Below are positions 33,844-41,994 of a stretch of DNA of 64,000 bases, in pieces. The number at the start of each line of letters is the position of its first letter. Position 1 is the first letter of the stretch. A program made the position numbers and the translations under genes. Below the pieces are notes generated by a model. The model did not search any database. It saw only the letters and a list, made by a program, of their open reading frames with translations, and was not told the origin of the DNA. The stretch is taken from contig CAAEIG010000051.1 of the NCBI GenBank assembly GCA_900755895.1, positions 1-64,000 on the forward strand, written 5' to 3'. The stretch is from Clostridia bacterium (GTDB taxonomy: Bacteria; Bacillota; Clostridia; Oscillospirales; Acutalibacteraceae).

Positions 33844-34695
33844 TCACATAGTATCCACGGCCAGATAGCGCCGGAACATATCCAGGCATTCCTCCACGTT
33901 CAACGGCATACCCGGCAGCTTCAAGCCCGCCGCCTGCAGGCGATAGGCAAGCTCTGTGGCCTGGGGCACGTCCAGGTCGTGACGCTTCAAAAACTCCACG
34001 TCGGAGAACACCTCTCGGGGAGAGCCGTCCCGCAGGATGTTCCCCTCGTCCATGACCACCACGCGGCCGGCCTGGACCGCTTCATCCATATAGTGGGTAA
34101 TCAGCACGATAGTGATGCCCTTTTCCCGATTCAGGCGCTGGATGGTTTCCATCACTTCGGCCCGGCCCCGGGGATCCAGCATAGCAGTGGGCTCGTCCAA
34201 AACGATGCACTTTGTCTCCATGGCGATGATCCCCGCAATGGCAACCCGCTGCTTCTGCCCGCCGGACAGCTTGTGGGGCGCGTGCTCCCGATACTCGTAC
34301 ATATCCACAGCCTTCAGCGCCTCATCCACCCGGCGGCGGATCTCCTCCGGGGGCACCCCCAGATTTTCCGGGCCAAAGGCCACATCCTCCTCCACCACAC
34401 CGGCCACCAGCTGGTTATCTGGATTTTGCAGCACCAACCCCACCTGCCGGCGAACATCCAATTGGGATTCCTCCACGCTGGTGTCGATTCCGCCCACAGT
34501 GACCTTGCCCGCGGTGGGAATGAGCATCCCATTAAAGAGCTTGGCCATGGTGGATTTTCCACAGCCATTGTGCCCCAAGAGGGCCACAAACTCCCCCTCC
34601 TCAATGGAGAGATTCACCCCGTGAAGAACCTCTTTGGCGTCCACGGATTCCGGGTCATAGGCAAACCGGACCTGCTGGGTCTGGATAAAGGGCAT
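33844..34695 (-). CDS. ecfA1: ECF transporter ATPase EcfA1
   Basis: 283 residues. It has Walker A GHNGCGKST, Q-loop LQNPDNQLVAGVVEEDVAFG (the NPDNQ form marks EcfA1), signature LSGGQKQR, Walker B CIVLDEPTAMLD and switch His in LITHYMDE. It pairs with EcfA2 as the motor of the ECF module. I chose the ATG at 34695 because GAGGTGATT precedes it and homology starts there; the frame stays open to 34947 only through the repeat-rich intergenic region. First gene of ecfA1-ecfA2-ecfT-truA, though no clear promoter was found directly upstream. Confidence 0.95.
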   Translation of the reverse strand: MPFIQTQQVRFAYDPESVDAKEVLHGVNLSIEEGEFVALLGHNGCGKSTMAKLFNGMLIPTAGKVTVGGIDTSVEESQLDVRRQVGLVLQNPDNQLVAGVVEEDVAFGPENLGVPPEEIRRRVDEALKAVDMYEYREHAPHKLSGGQKQRVAIAGIIAMETKCIVLDEPTAMLDPRGRAEVMETIQRLNREKGITIVLITHYMDEAVQAGRVVVMDEGNILRDGSPREVFSDVEFLKRHDLDVPQATELAYRLQAAGLKLPGMPLNVEECLDMFRRYLAVDTM

Positions 34696-34852
34696 GGGAA
34701 TCACCTCGAAAAAGATCTCACCGCCAAGCGGCGTTACAGTGTTTACTCCAGCTTTTTCAGAAAGCCGGCAGAGTGTGCGGAAGGGGCTCGCGACCGGAAT
34801 GGCCAAACCCAGGCCATCCCGTTGCTCTGGAAAGCTTTCCAAAGGAGGGCCG

Positions 34853-34971
34853 CTGGCCGATTCTATCGCCCTACGGACGAGTGCGAATCGGCCAGCTGGT
34901 TTTCTTACTGCGCTTGACGCAGATATGACCTTGGGGCCTTGCCCCAAACCCCACCACCTTTGAAAAGGTGG
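34853..34971. repeat. Cluster of intergenic inverted repeats
   Basis: Three palindromes in a row fill much of the 295-base gap before ecfA1: an 11-bp pair CTGGCCGATTC/GAATCGGCCAG (34853-34895), TTGGGGC/GCCCCAA (34931-34947) and CCACCTTT/AAAGGTGG (34954-34971). From memory, this looks like the short repeats scattered between genes in Oscillospiraceae. I cannot count copies here. A similar GC-rich hairpin (GGCCGG/CCGGCC) occurs in the pit leader near 18390. Confidence 0.5.
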
Positions 34972-34990
34972 ACGAAACTTTTGACTTTTG

Positions 34991-35863
34991 TCACCGCTCC
35001 CAGATGGCGGTACTCCCGCAGGGCAGCACCAAACCGGTACTGGTCACCGGCAGGCCGATTTCATCAGAGCTGACCTTGCCGCCAAAGCGCTTCTGCAGCA
35101 GCACTCCCAACAGGTACTCCATCACCGAGGGGGAAAGACCTGTGGTGTAGGAATTCAAAATGAAGAACAGCGGATTCTCGCTGAGGATGGGCACGCACAT
35201 CTCAATGAGGCCATAAAGCTGTTCTTCCAGCTTCCACACTTCGCCCCCGGGACCTCTACCATAGGAGGGGGGATCCATAATGATCCCGTCGTATGTACGG
35301 CCCCGGCGCTGCTCCCGCTGGACAAACTTCACACAGTCGTCCACCAGCCACCGCACCGGCAGGTCTGCAATCCCGCTGGCCTGGGCGTTTTCCTTGGCCC
35401 ACTGGACCATACCCTTGCTGGCGTCCACATGGGTCACAGTGGCCCCAGACTTCATGCAGGCCAGGGTCGCTGCGCCGGTGTAGCCAAAGAGATTGAGCAC
35501 CCGCACCGGGTCCTCCGCCGGACGATTGGCCCCGCGGATCTTCTCCATGGCGAATTTCCAGTTCACCGCCTGCTCCGGGAAAATACCCGTATGCTTAAAG
35601 CCCATAGTCTTCAGGCGGAAGGTCAGGTCCTCCCAGTGGATCTTCCACACGGGAGGCACCTTCTTATAGTCGGTCCACTTTCCGCCCCCGGAGCTGGACC
35701 GCTGATACCGGGCGTGAGCCTGACCCCAACGAGGGTCCTCCCGGTCCCCGGACCAGATGATCTGGGGATCCGGGCGAATGAGGATCACATCTCCCCAGCG
35801 CTCCAGGCGCTCCCCGGAAAGGGTGTCGATGAGTTCATAGTCCTGCCACTGTGCCGCACGCAT
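34991..35863 (-). CDS. Class I SAM-dependent methyltransferase (COG1092/RlmI-like)
   Basis: 290 residues. The SAM pocket reads VLNLFGYTGAATLACMKSGATVTHVDAS (motif I, about residues 122-150). The catalytic region reads GIIMDPPSYGRG (motif IV DPPxY). These match the RlmI/RlmL-type family that methylates 23S rRNA cytosines or guanines, but the N-terminal PUA domain of true RlmI is absent or reduced to about 110 residues of other sequence. Substrate therefore open; rRNA is the best guess. It lies 26 bases after glmM with the same orientation and is probably cotranscribed with it. Confidence 0.85.
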   Translation of the reverse strand: MRAAQWQDYELIDTLSGERLERWGDVILIRPDPQIIWSGDREDPRWGQAHARYQRSSSGGGKWTDYKKVPPVWKIHWEDLTFRLKTMGFKHTGIFPEQAVNWKFAMEKIRGANRPAEDPVRVLNLFGYTGAATLACMKSGATVTHVDASKGMVQWAKENAQASGIADLPVRWLVDDCVKFVQREQRRGRTYDGIIMDPPSYGRGPGGEVWKLEEQLYGLIEMCVPILSENPLFFILNSYTTGLSPSVMEYLLGVLLQKRFGGKVSSDEIGLPVTSTGLVLPCGSTAIWER

Positions 35864-35889
35864 AGGCTACCGCCTTTCTCCTGTTTCCG

Positions 35890-37242
35890 TTATACCAGTT
35901 CCTCCTGGATCACCTTTGCCACATCTTGGGCCAGCTTCTCAATGAGAGCCTCGTCCTGGCCCTCCACCATCACCCGCAGCAGGGGCTCGGTGCCGGAAGG
36001 CCGCACGATGATCCGTCCATCCCTGCCCAAAGTCTGGGCAGCAGCGTCAATGGCCGCTCTCACCTTGTGATCGGTGTAGAAGGCCAATTTTCCTTCGGGA
36101 GAGACCTTGATATTCACCATGGTCTGGGGATACCGCTGCATCACCGTTGCCAGAGAGGACAGCTTTGCCTCCCGGCGGCGCAGCAGGCTCAACAGCTGGC
36201 AGGCAGTGAGCTGGCCGTCACCGGTGGTGGCAAAATCCCGGAAGATCACGTGACCGCTCTGCTCGCCGCCAAAGTTGTAGCCGTCCAGACGCATCTCCTC
36301 CAGCACGTAGCGGTCGCCCACCTTGGTGGCCTCAAACTTCATGCCGTTTTCCTCACAGAACCGCTGGAAGCCCAGGTTGGTCATGATGGTGCCCACCACG
36401 GCGTTGCCCGCAAGTTTTCCCCGGCTCTTCATATCCAGAGCGCAGATGGCCATGATGAAGTCGCCGTCCACAAAGTTGCCCTTTTCGTCCACCATCAGGC
36501 AGCGGTCAGCGTCACCGTCGAAAGCCACGCCAGCGTCCACATCGTGGGTCTTGACGTACTCGATCAGGGACTCCATGTGGGTGGAGCCGCAATCCCGGTT
36601 GACATTGATGCCATCGGGCTTGTCGTGGAGCATGTGGACCTCAGCGCCCAGCTCGGTGAACAAGGTCTCCGCTGTGACGGAGGCGGAACCATTGGCCGTG
36701 TCAATGGCGATCTTCAAGCCGTCCAGAGAGAAGTGGACGGAGTTTTTCACGTGGTCAATATAGTCCCGCACTGCGTTGTCCGCATGGCTGACTGTGCCAA
36801 TGCCGTCCTCGGTGGGGAACTCATGGGAGATGTCTTCCTTGCCCAAGATGATATCCTCGATCTTCTCCTCCAAGTCATCGGGCAGCTTATACCCGTCCCC
36901 GGAAAAGATCTTGATGCCGTTGTACTCAAAGGAGTTGTGGGAGGCGGAAATCATCACGCCGGCATCCGCCTTATACTTCTCCACCAGGTAGGCCACCGCC
37001 GGAGTGGGCACCACGCCCAGCGTCACCACGCTGGCGCCGATGCTGCACAGGCCTGCAGCCATTGCGGTCTCCAGCATATCCGAAGAAAGCCGCGTATCCT
37101 TGCCAATGAGCACCCGGGGGTGCCGGTTGGATTTGTTCGTCAGCACCTTGGCCGCAGCACGGCCCAGCTGGGTTGCCAGCTCGCAGGTCAGGTCCTTGTT
37201 GGCAATGCCCCGGATCCCGTCCGTTCCAAACAATCTACCCAT
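35890..37242 (-). CDS. glmM: Phosphoglucosamine mutase GlmM
   Basis: 450 residues, full length. It converts glucosamine-6-phosphate to glucosamine-1-phosphate for peptidoglycan precursors. The phosphoserine loop is GVMISASHNSFEYNGIK (active Ser about 102). The metal loop is DGDADRC, the sugar-binding loop GGEQSGH, and the phosphate-binding loop RPSGTEPLLRV. Start MGRLFGTDGIRG is canonical and AAGGATGG precedes it. The gene follows ruvB after 118 bases. In some Clostridia glmM sits beside cdaA; no cyclase gene is here, although the c-di-AMP hydrolase gdpP is elsewhere in the window. Confidence 0.97.
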   Translation of the reverse strand: MGRLFGTDGIRGIANKDLTCELATQLGRAAAKVLTNKSNRHPRVLIGKDTRLSSDMLETAMAAGLCSIGASVVTLGVVPTPAVAYLVEKYKADAGVMISASHNSFEYNGIKIFSGDGYKLPDDLEEKIEDIILGKEDISHEFPTEDGIGTVSHADNAVRDYIDHVKNSVHFSLDGLKIAIDTANGSASVTAETLFTELGAEVHMLHDKPDGINVNRDCGSTHMESLIEYVKTHDVDAGVAFDGDADRCLMVDEKGNFVDGDFIMAICALDMKSRGKLAGNAVVGTIMTNLGFQRFCEENGMKFEATKVGDRYVLEEMRLDGYNFGGEQSGHVIFRDFATTGDGQLTACQLLSLLRRREAKLSSLATVMQRYPQTMVNIKVSPEGKLAFYTDHKVRAAIDAAAQTLGRDGRIIVRPSGTEPLLRVMVEGQDEALIEKLAQDVAKVIQEELV

Positions 37243-37360
37243 AAACGATCCATCCTTCCAAGTAATCTCGCCGCCCTAAGTTTGGGGGCTATAATGGTAT
37301 TTTTCCAAAGAAGCGAAGGGCTATGCCTCGCCACTTGCGTCTGCGTATTTCAGAAACTAC

Positions 37361-38455
37361 TCAGGACTCCTCCAGCGTCAGCTGGCCGCTGTCCTCACCC
37401 CGAAGCCTTCCCGGCACAGGATACCCCATGTGCAGGTAAGCAGAGGCGGTGACGCACCGTCCCCGAGGTGTGCGGGTGAGAAAGCCGATCTGCATTAAGT
37501 ACGGCTCGTTGACATCCTCGATGGTGACAGCCTCTTCCCCGATGGCGGCCGCCAAGGTCTCCAGGCCCACAGGGCCGCCGCCGTAATTTTCTATGATAGC
37601 CCTGAGCATGTTCCGGTCGCTGGCATCCAGGCCCAGCTCGTCGATCTCCATGCGGTCCAAGGCGATTTTCGCTGTATTCAGTGTGACCACTCCGCCGCTC
37701 ATCACCTCGGCAAAATCCCGAACCCGCTTCAAAAGCCGGTTGGCGATTCGGGGGGTTCCCCGGGAACGGGAGGCGATCTCCAAAGCAGCATCCGCCTCAA
37801 TCTCAGCGTGGAGAATCCCCGCGCTGCGAGAGACGATCTTGCCCAGCTCCTGGGGGGTGTACAGCTCCAGCCGCAGCACCACGCCAAACCGGTCCCGCAA
37901 TGGCGCGGACAGCTGTCCTGCCCGGGTGGTGGCTCCCACCAGGGTGAACCGGGGCAGGGGCAGGTGATAGGACGCCGCCATCTGGCCCTTACCTGTGATG
38001 ATGTCCAGAGCAAAGTCCTCCATCGCCGGATAGAGAATCTCCTCCACAGTGCGGGGGAGCCGATGCACCTCGTCGATAAACAGCACATCCCCGAGATTCA
38101 AGTTGGTCAAAAGGGCGGCCAGATCCCCCGGCTTTTCAATGGCCGGGCCGCTGGTAATCCGCAGATTGACCCCCATCTCATTGGCCACAATCCCGGCCAA
38201 GGTGGTCTTGCCCAAACCGGGCGGGCCGTAGAGCAACACATGATCCAGGGATTCCTTCCGGCTCTTGGCGGCCTCGATGTAAATTTTCAGATTCTCCTTG
38301 ACCTTATCCTGGCCGATGTACTCTTCAAACGTGCGGGGACGCAGAGGGTTCTCCACCGCCTGGTCCTCCGGGGTATAGCCCGGCTCCACCATGCGGTTTT
38401 CATAGTCCCAGCCGCCTTCCAGATCCATCTCGCCGCCATAGGGCTCCACCGGCAT
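37361..38455 (-). CDS. ruvB: Holliday junction branch migration ATPase RuvB
   Basis: 364 residues. It is the hexameric motor that drives branch migration with RuvA. It has LLYGPPGLGKTTLA (Walker A), FIDEVHRLPRTVEE (Walker B), GATTRAGQLSAPLRDRFG (sensor 1 and arginine finger region) and the C-terminal winged helix with IGFLTRTPRGR. About 25 extra residues precede the usual start (acidic, Gly-rich). The ATG is well supported by GGAGG eight bases upstream. Third gene of ruvC-ruvA-ruvB, 24 bases after ruvA. Confidence 0.98.
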   Translation of the reverse strand: MPVEPYGGEMDLEGGWDYENRMVEPGYTPEDQAVENPLRPRTFEEYIGQDKVKENLKIYIEAAKSRKESLDHVLLYGPPGLGKTTLAGIVANEMGVNLRITSGPAIEKPGDLAALLTNLNLGDVLFIDEVHRLPRTVEEILYPAMEDFALDIITGKGQMAASYHLPLPRFTLVGATTRAGQLSAPLRDRFGVVLRLELYTPQELGKIVSRSAGILHAEIEADAALEIASRSRGTPRIANRLLKRVRDFAEVMSGGVVTLNTAKIALDRMEIDELGLDASDRNMLRAIIENYGGGPVGLETLAAAIGEEAVTIEDVNEPYLMQIGFLTRTPRGRCVTASAYLHMGYPVPGRLRGEDSGQLTLEES

Positions 38456-38479
38456 GGGGATCCCTCCTTTCCTGTGTCA

Positions 38480-39085
38480 TCATTTTCCGCTGCCAAAGGA
38501 CTTCAACGCCAACCGGATCAGCTCCTCCGGCGGGAGGGAGCCGTCCAACCGGCCCACTGCCGCTGCCGCCTCGGAGGCGGAATAGCCCAGTGTGACCAGC
38601 GCACCCACTGCCTGAGAGGCATTTCCAGAGGCCGAAGGCCCACCGGGTTCCGGCACTCCTTCGATCCCTACGGTTCCAGACAGATCCTTGACCTTATCCT
38701 TCAACTCCAGCACAATGCGCTGGGCCAGCTTCTGACCCACACCGTTGGCCTTGGTGAAACGCTTGGCGTCCCCGGCAGCAGCTGCCATAGCCACGTCCTC
38801 GGGGCTCAGCTGGGAAAGGATCGCCAACCCCACCTTGGGTCCCACACCGCTGATGGAGGTGAGCAATTTAAAGCAGGAGAGCTCCCCCTTGGTGGCAAAG
38901 CCAAACAGATCCAGGGCGTCCTCCCGGACGTTCAAATAGGTGTAGAGGGTGGTCTTTTCCGAAATGCGGGGCAGTGCCCGCAGGGTATACATGGAGGTCA
39001 TGCACCGAAATGCCACGCCTCCCACATCCACCACGGCAGCACCGGGCTCCGTGTGGACCAAGGTTCCTGTGACTGAATAGATCAT
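38480..39085 (-). CDS. ruvA: Holliday junction DNA helicase subunit RuvA
   Basis: 201 residues, normal length. An N-terminal OB fold (MIYSVTGTLVHTEPGAAVVDVGGVAFRC), two helix-hairpin-helix motifs (LLTSISGVGPKVGLAILS and FTKANGVGQKLAQRIVLELKDK) and a C-terminal three-helix domain (ALVTLGYSASEAAAAV) that contacts RuvB. It binds the four-way junction as a tetramer and loads RuvB. It lies between ruvC (34 bases upstream) and ruvB. Confidence 0.98.
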   Translation of the reverse strand: MIYSVTGTLVHTEPGAAVVDVGGVAFRCMTSMYTLRALPRISEKTTLYTYLNVREDALDLFGFATKGELSCFKLLTSISGVGPKVGLAILSQLSPEDVAMAAAAGDAKRFTKANGVGQKLAQRIVLELKDKVKDLSGTVGIEGVPEPGGPSASGNASQAVGALVTLGYSASEAAAAVGRLDGSLPPEELIRLALKSFGSGK

Positions 39086-39119
39086 GGCAATTCCTTTCCC
39101 TTAAGGTAATGACGGACCG

Positions 39120-39644
39120 TCAGATCACCTGCTCCGGCTTATGATTCCGCTGAAGCAGCGATGCCCGCAGCGGAGACCCCGCCGCCTGCCCGTGGCAGAT
39201 GGCCAGAGCCAGAGCGTCTGCAGTGTCGTCCGGCTTGGGGACCTTGGGCAAGTTCAGCAGCCGCCGGGTCATCTCCTGGACCTGGGGCTTTTGGGCTTTG
39301 CCGTATCCCGTCACCGCCTGTTTCACCTGCATGGGAGTGTACTCATACAGAGGCACGCCGTGCTGTGCCAGGGAGAGCAGAATCACCCCCCGAGCTTCTG
39401 CCACGCCGATGCCTGTGGTCTTGTTGTTGGTGAAATAGAGTTTCTCCACCGAGGCGGCCTGGGGCTGCAAACGGGTGAGGATCTCCTCCATGCCCCGGTG
39501 GATCTCCAACAGCCGAAGGCCAAAGTCCTCGCCGGCACGGGTGGTGATGGCGCCGTACTCCATGGCACGGTATCTGCCCGCAGCCGTTTCAATGACGCCG
39601 TAGCCCACAATGGCATACCCGGGGTCAATGCCCAAGATCCGCAA
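39120..39644 (-). CDS. ruvC: Crossover junction endodeoxyribonuclease RuvC
   Basis: 174 residues. It resolves Holliday junctions. The RNase H-like catalytic acidic residues are visible: ILGIDPGYAIVGYG (Asp at about 7), SVEKLYF (Glu about 66) and the C-terminal DDTADALALAICH pair. I start it at the TTG at 39644: GGGGAGG lies eight bases upstream and the protein then has the family length and N-terminus (LRILGIDPG). The upstream in-frame extension would overlap the promoter's -10 box. First gene of the ruvCAB operon. Confidence 0.95.
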   Translation of the reverse strand: MRILGIDPGYAIVGYGVIETAAGRYRAMEYGAITTRAGEDFGLRLLEIHRGMEEILTRLQPQAASVEKLYFTNNKTTGIGVAEARGVILLSLAQHGVPLYEYTPMQVKQAVTGYGKAQKPQVQEMTRRLLNLPKVPKPDDTADALALAICHGQAAGSPLRASLLQRNHKPEQVI

Positions 39645-39677
39645 GCGCTCCGCCTCCCCATACAGAATTTCCGTGTT

Positions 39678-39706
39678 ATTATAGCACAAAGCCGCCGTCA
39701 GGTAAA
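39678..39706 (-). promoter_or_regulatory. Promoter of the ruvCAB operon
   Basis: TTTACC (39706-39701), a 17-base spacer and TATAAT (39683-39678), about 30 bases before the ruvC TTG. No LexA box was recognised. Confidence 0.65.
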
Positions 39707-39741
39707 GGCTCTTTCCTTCCCCCCGGGTGACAGCCCAGGGC

Positions 39742-41976
39742 TTACAGCTCCAGCTGTTCTCCGGCAGTGTCCTCGGGATCCGGCATGGCTCCCAGGGCGG
39801 GCAAATTCTTCTTATACCGGTTGGGGTTCTTCAGCATGCCCTCCTCATACAGCCGGACGCTCATCAGCCGCTGGCCCCGCTTGAGGGTCATGGCCTGAAC
39901 ACCCTGGGTGTTCTTAGTGGCCTTGGGCTGGATCAATCCGGTGTGGAACAGCAGCATCCGCCCTGAGGAGGCTGTAAGCAGCAGCTCCTGGTCCTCTTTC
40001 AGGTACAGTGCCGCCACCAAGGGGGACTTGTCGCTGTAGGCGTTGAGCAGCTTCTTCCGGTTGGTCTTTGTGGCATAGGCGCTCATCTCCACCTTTGCCG
40101 CTTTGCCGTTTTCAAAGAGGAACAGCACATAGCCGTCGTAATCGTGGGTGACAGCCATGTACACCGCGTGCTCATCCTCGTCCATTTGAGACTTGGCAGG
40201 AATATATTCACCCAGAACGCTGGCCTTGGTGTCGGAGAAATCCGCCGCCTTCATCTTATAAACCTGGCACTTATCGGTGAAGAACAACAGCTCGGCGTTG
40301 TTCTGATCCTCCACCTGCTGGACGATCTCATCGCCCTCCTTCAGCTTTTGCTCTCCGCTCATGCGCAGGGACTGGGGTGTGATCTTCTTGAAGTAGCCCT
40401 CTTTGGTGAAGAACAGGTTCACCGGGTAGTCCGGCACCTTCTCCACAATCTCGGCCTCCTCCACTTCATCGGCGTAGAGGATCATGGTACGGCGGGGCTG
40501 ACCGTACTTTTGCGCCACCGCCTCCAGCTCCTTGATGATGATTTTCTGGACCTTGGTCTTGGAGCCTAAAATCGCCTCCAACTCGGCGATCTCCCGTTCC
40601 AAGTCCTCAATGTCCTGGGTACGCTTTAAAATATATTCCCGATTCAGATGCCGCAGACGGATCTCCGCCACATACTCGGCCTGGATCTGGTCGATACCAA
40701 AGCCGATCATCAGGTTGGGGACCACCTCGGCCTCTTCCTCAGTCTCCCGGACAATGCGGATGGCCTTGTCAATGTCCAGCAGGATCAGCTCCAAGCCCTT
40801 GAGCAGATGCAGCTTATCTCGCTTCTGCTGCAAATCATAGTGGGTCCGGCGGCGGACACATTCCATGCGGAAGGCGGTCCACTCGTCCAGCAGCTCCCGG
40901 ATACCCAGCACCTGGGGCACTCCACCGATAAGCACATTGAAGTTGCAGGCAAAGCTGTCCTCCAACGTGGTGAGCTTGAAGAGCTTCTGCATCAGCTTGT
41001 CCGGATCCGTGCCCCGCTTGAGATCAATGGTGATCTTCAAGCCGTCCAAGCCCGTCTCGTCTCGGATATCCGCCACTTCCTTGAGCTTGTTCTGGCGCAC
41101 CAAGTCCACCACTTTTTCCACAATCACTTCCACAGAGGTGGAGGGGGGAATCTGGGTGACGTCAATGCACCCGGCGGACTTGTCATAGCTCCACCGGCTG
41201 CGCACTCGGAAGCTGCCCCGGCCGGTCTGGTAGATCTTTTCCATCTGCTCCCGGTCAAAGATGATCTGCCCGCCTCCGGGGAAGTCCGGAGCTTGTAGCG
41301 TCTCGAACAGGTCAGACCCCGGATCCCGAATCAGAGCGATGGCTGTGCGGCACACCTCCACCAGGTTAAAAGGGCAGATATTGCTGGCCATGCCCACGGC
41401 GATACCCGTATTGGCGTTGACTAAAATAGACGGGAACCCCGCAGGGAGCAACGTGGGCTCCTTCATAGTGGAGTCGTAGTTGTCCACAAAGTCCACGGTA
41501 TCCTTGTCGATATCCTGGAACAGCTCCCGGCAGATGGGGTCCAGCCTTGCCTCGGTATAACGGGAGGCGGCCCATGCCATATCCCGGGAGTAGAATTTGC
41601 CAAAGTTTCCCTTGGAGTCCACATAGGGGTGCAGCAGCGCCTCATAGCCCCGGGACAGACGCACCATGGTGTCATAGATGGCGGCGTCGCCGTGGGGATT
41701 CAGCTTCATGGTCTGGCCCACGATGTTAGCACTCTTGGTCCTGCCGGAGTTTAAAAGTCCCATCTTGTACATGGTGTACAGCAGCTTCCGGTGGGAGGGC
41801 TTAAAGCCGTCGATCTCCGGAATGGCTCGGGACATGATGACGCTCATGGCGTAGGGCATAAAATTCTGAAGCAGGGTGTCGCTGATGTCCTGCTGGACAA
41901 TCTCCCCTGCCCCCGCGATGAAGCCCTGCATCTTTGAGGAGCCTCCCCGCTCTGCCTGCATTCGTTTTCTTGCCAT
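39742..41976 (-). CDS. parC: Topoisomerase IV subunit A-like protein (ParC/GyrA family)
   Basis: 744 residues. It is the DNA-breaking subunit of a type IIA topoisomerase. The catalytic Tyr is Tyr140 in AASRYTE. The quinolone-determining loop reads NPHGDAAIYD, with Ala98 at the place of the usual Ser (GyrA Ser83 equivalent) and Asp102 for Asp87. The breakage-reunion core and coiled coil run to about residue 500. The C-terminal pinwheel domain follows, shorter than in GyrA and without a canonical GyrA box, which favours a decatenating topoisomerase IV role. It is encoded 18 bases after its partner subunit. A second gyrase-like enzyme outside the main GyrAB pair is the alternative name. Confidence 0.9.
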   Translation of the reverse strand: MARKRMQAERGGSSKMQGFIAGAGEIVQQDISDTLLQNFMPYAMSVIMSRAIPEIDGFKPSHRKLLYTMYKMGLLNSGRTKSANIVGQTMKLNPHGDAAIYDTMVRLSRGYEALLHPYVDSKGNFGKFYSRDMAWAASRYTEARLDPICRELFQDIDKDTVDFVDNYDSTMKEPTLLPAGFPSILVNANTGIAVGMASNICPFNLVEVCRTAIALIRDPGSDLFETLQAPDFPGGGQIIFDREQMEKIYQTGRGSFRVRSRWSYDKSAGCIDVTQIPPSTSVEVIVEKVVDLVRQNKLKEVADIRDETGLDGLKITIDLKRGTDPDKLMQKLFKLTTLEDSFACNFNVLIGGVPQVLGIRELLDEWTAFRMECVRRRTHYDLQQKRDKLHLLKGLELILLDIDKAIRIVRETEEEAEVVPNLMIGFGIDQIQAEYVAEIRLRHLNREYILKRTQDIEDLEREIAELEAILGSKTKVQKIIIKELEAVAQKYGQPRRTMILYADEVEEAEIVEKVPDYPVNLFFTKEGYFKKITPQSLRMSGEQKLKEGDEIVQQVEDQNNAELLFFTDKCQVYKMKAADFSDTKASVLGEYIPAKSQMDEDEHAVYMAVTHDYDGYVLFLFENGKAAKVEMSAYATKTNRKKLLNAYSDKSPLVAALYLKEDQELLLTASSGRMLLFHTGLIQPKATKNTQGVQAMTLKRGQRLMSVRLYEEGMLKNPNRYKKNLPALGAMPDPEDTAGEQLEL

Positions 41977-41994
41977 TGCTTCCTCCTATTCCTG

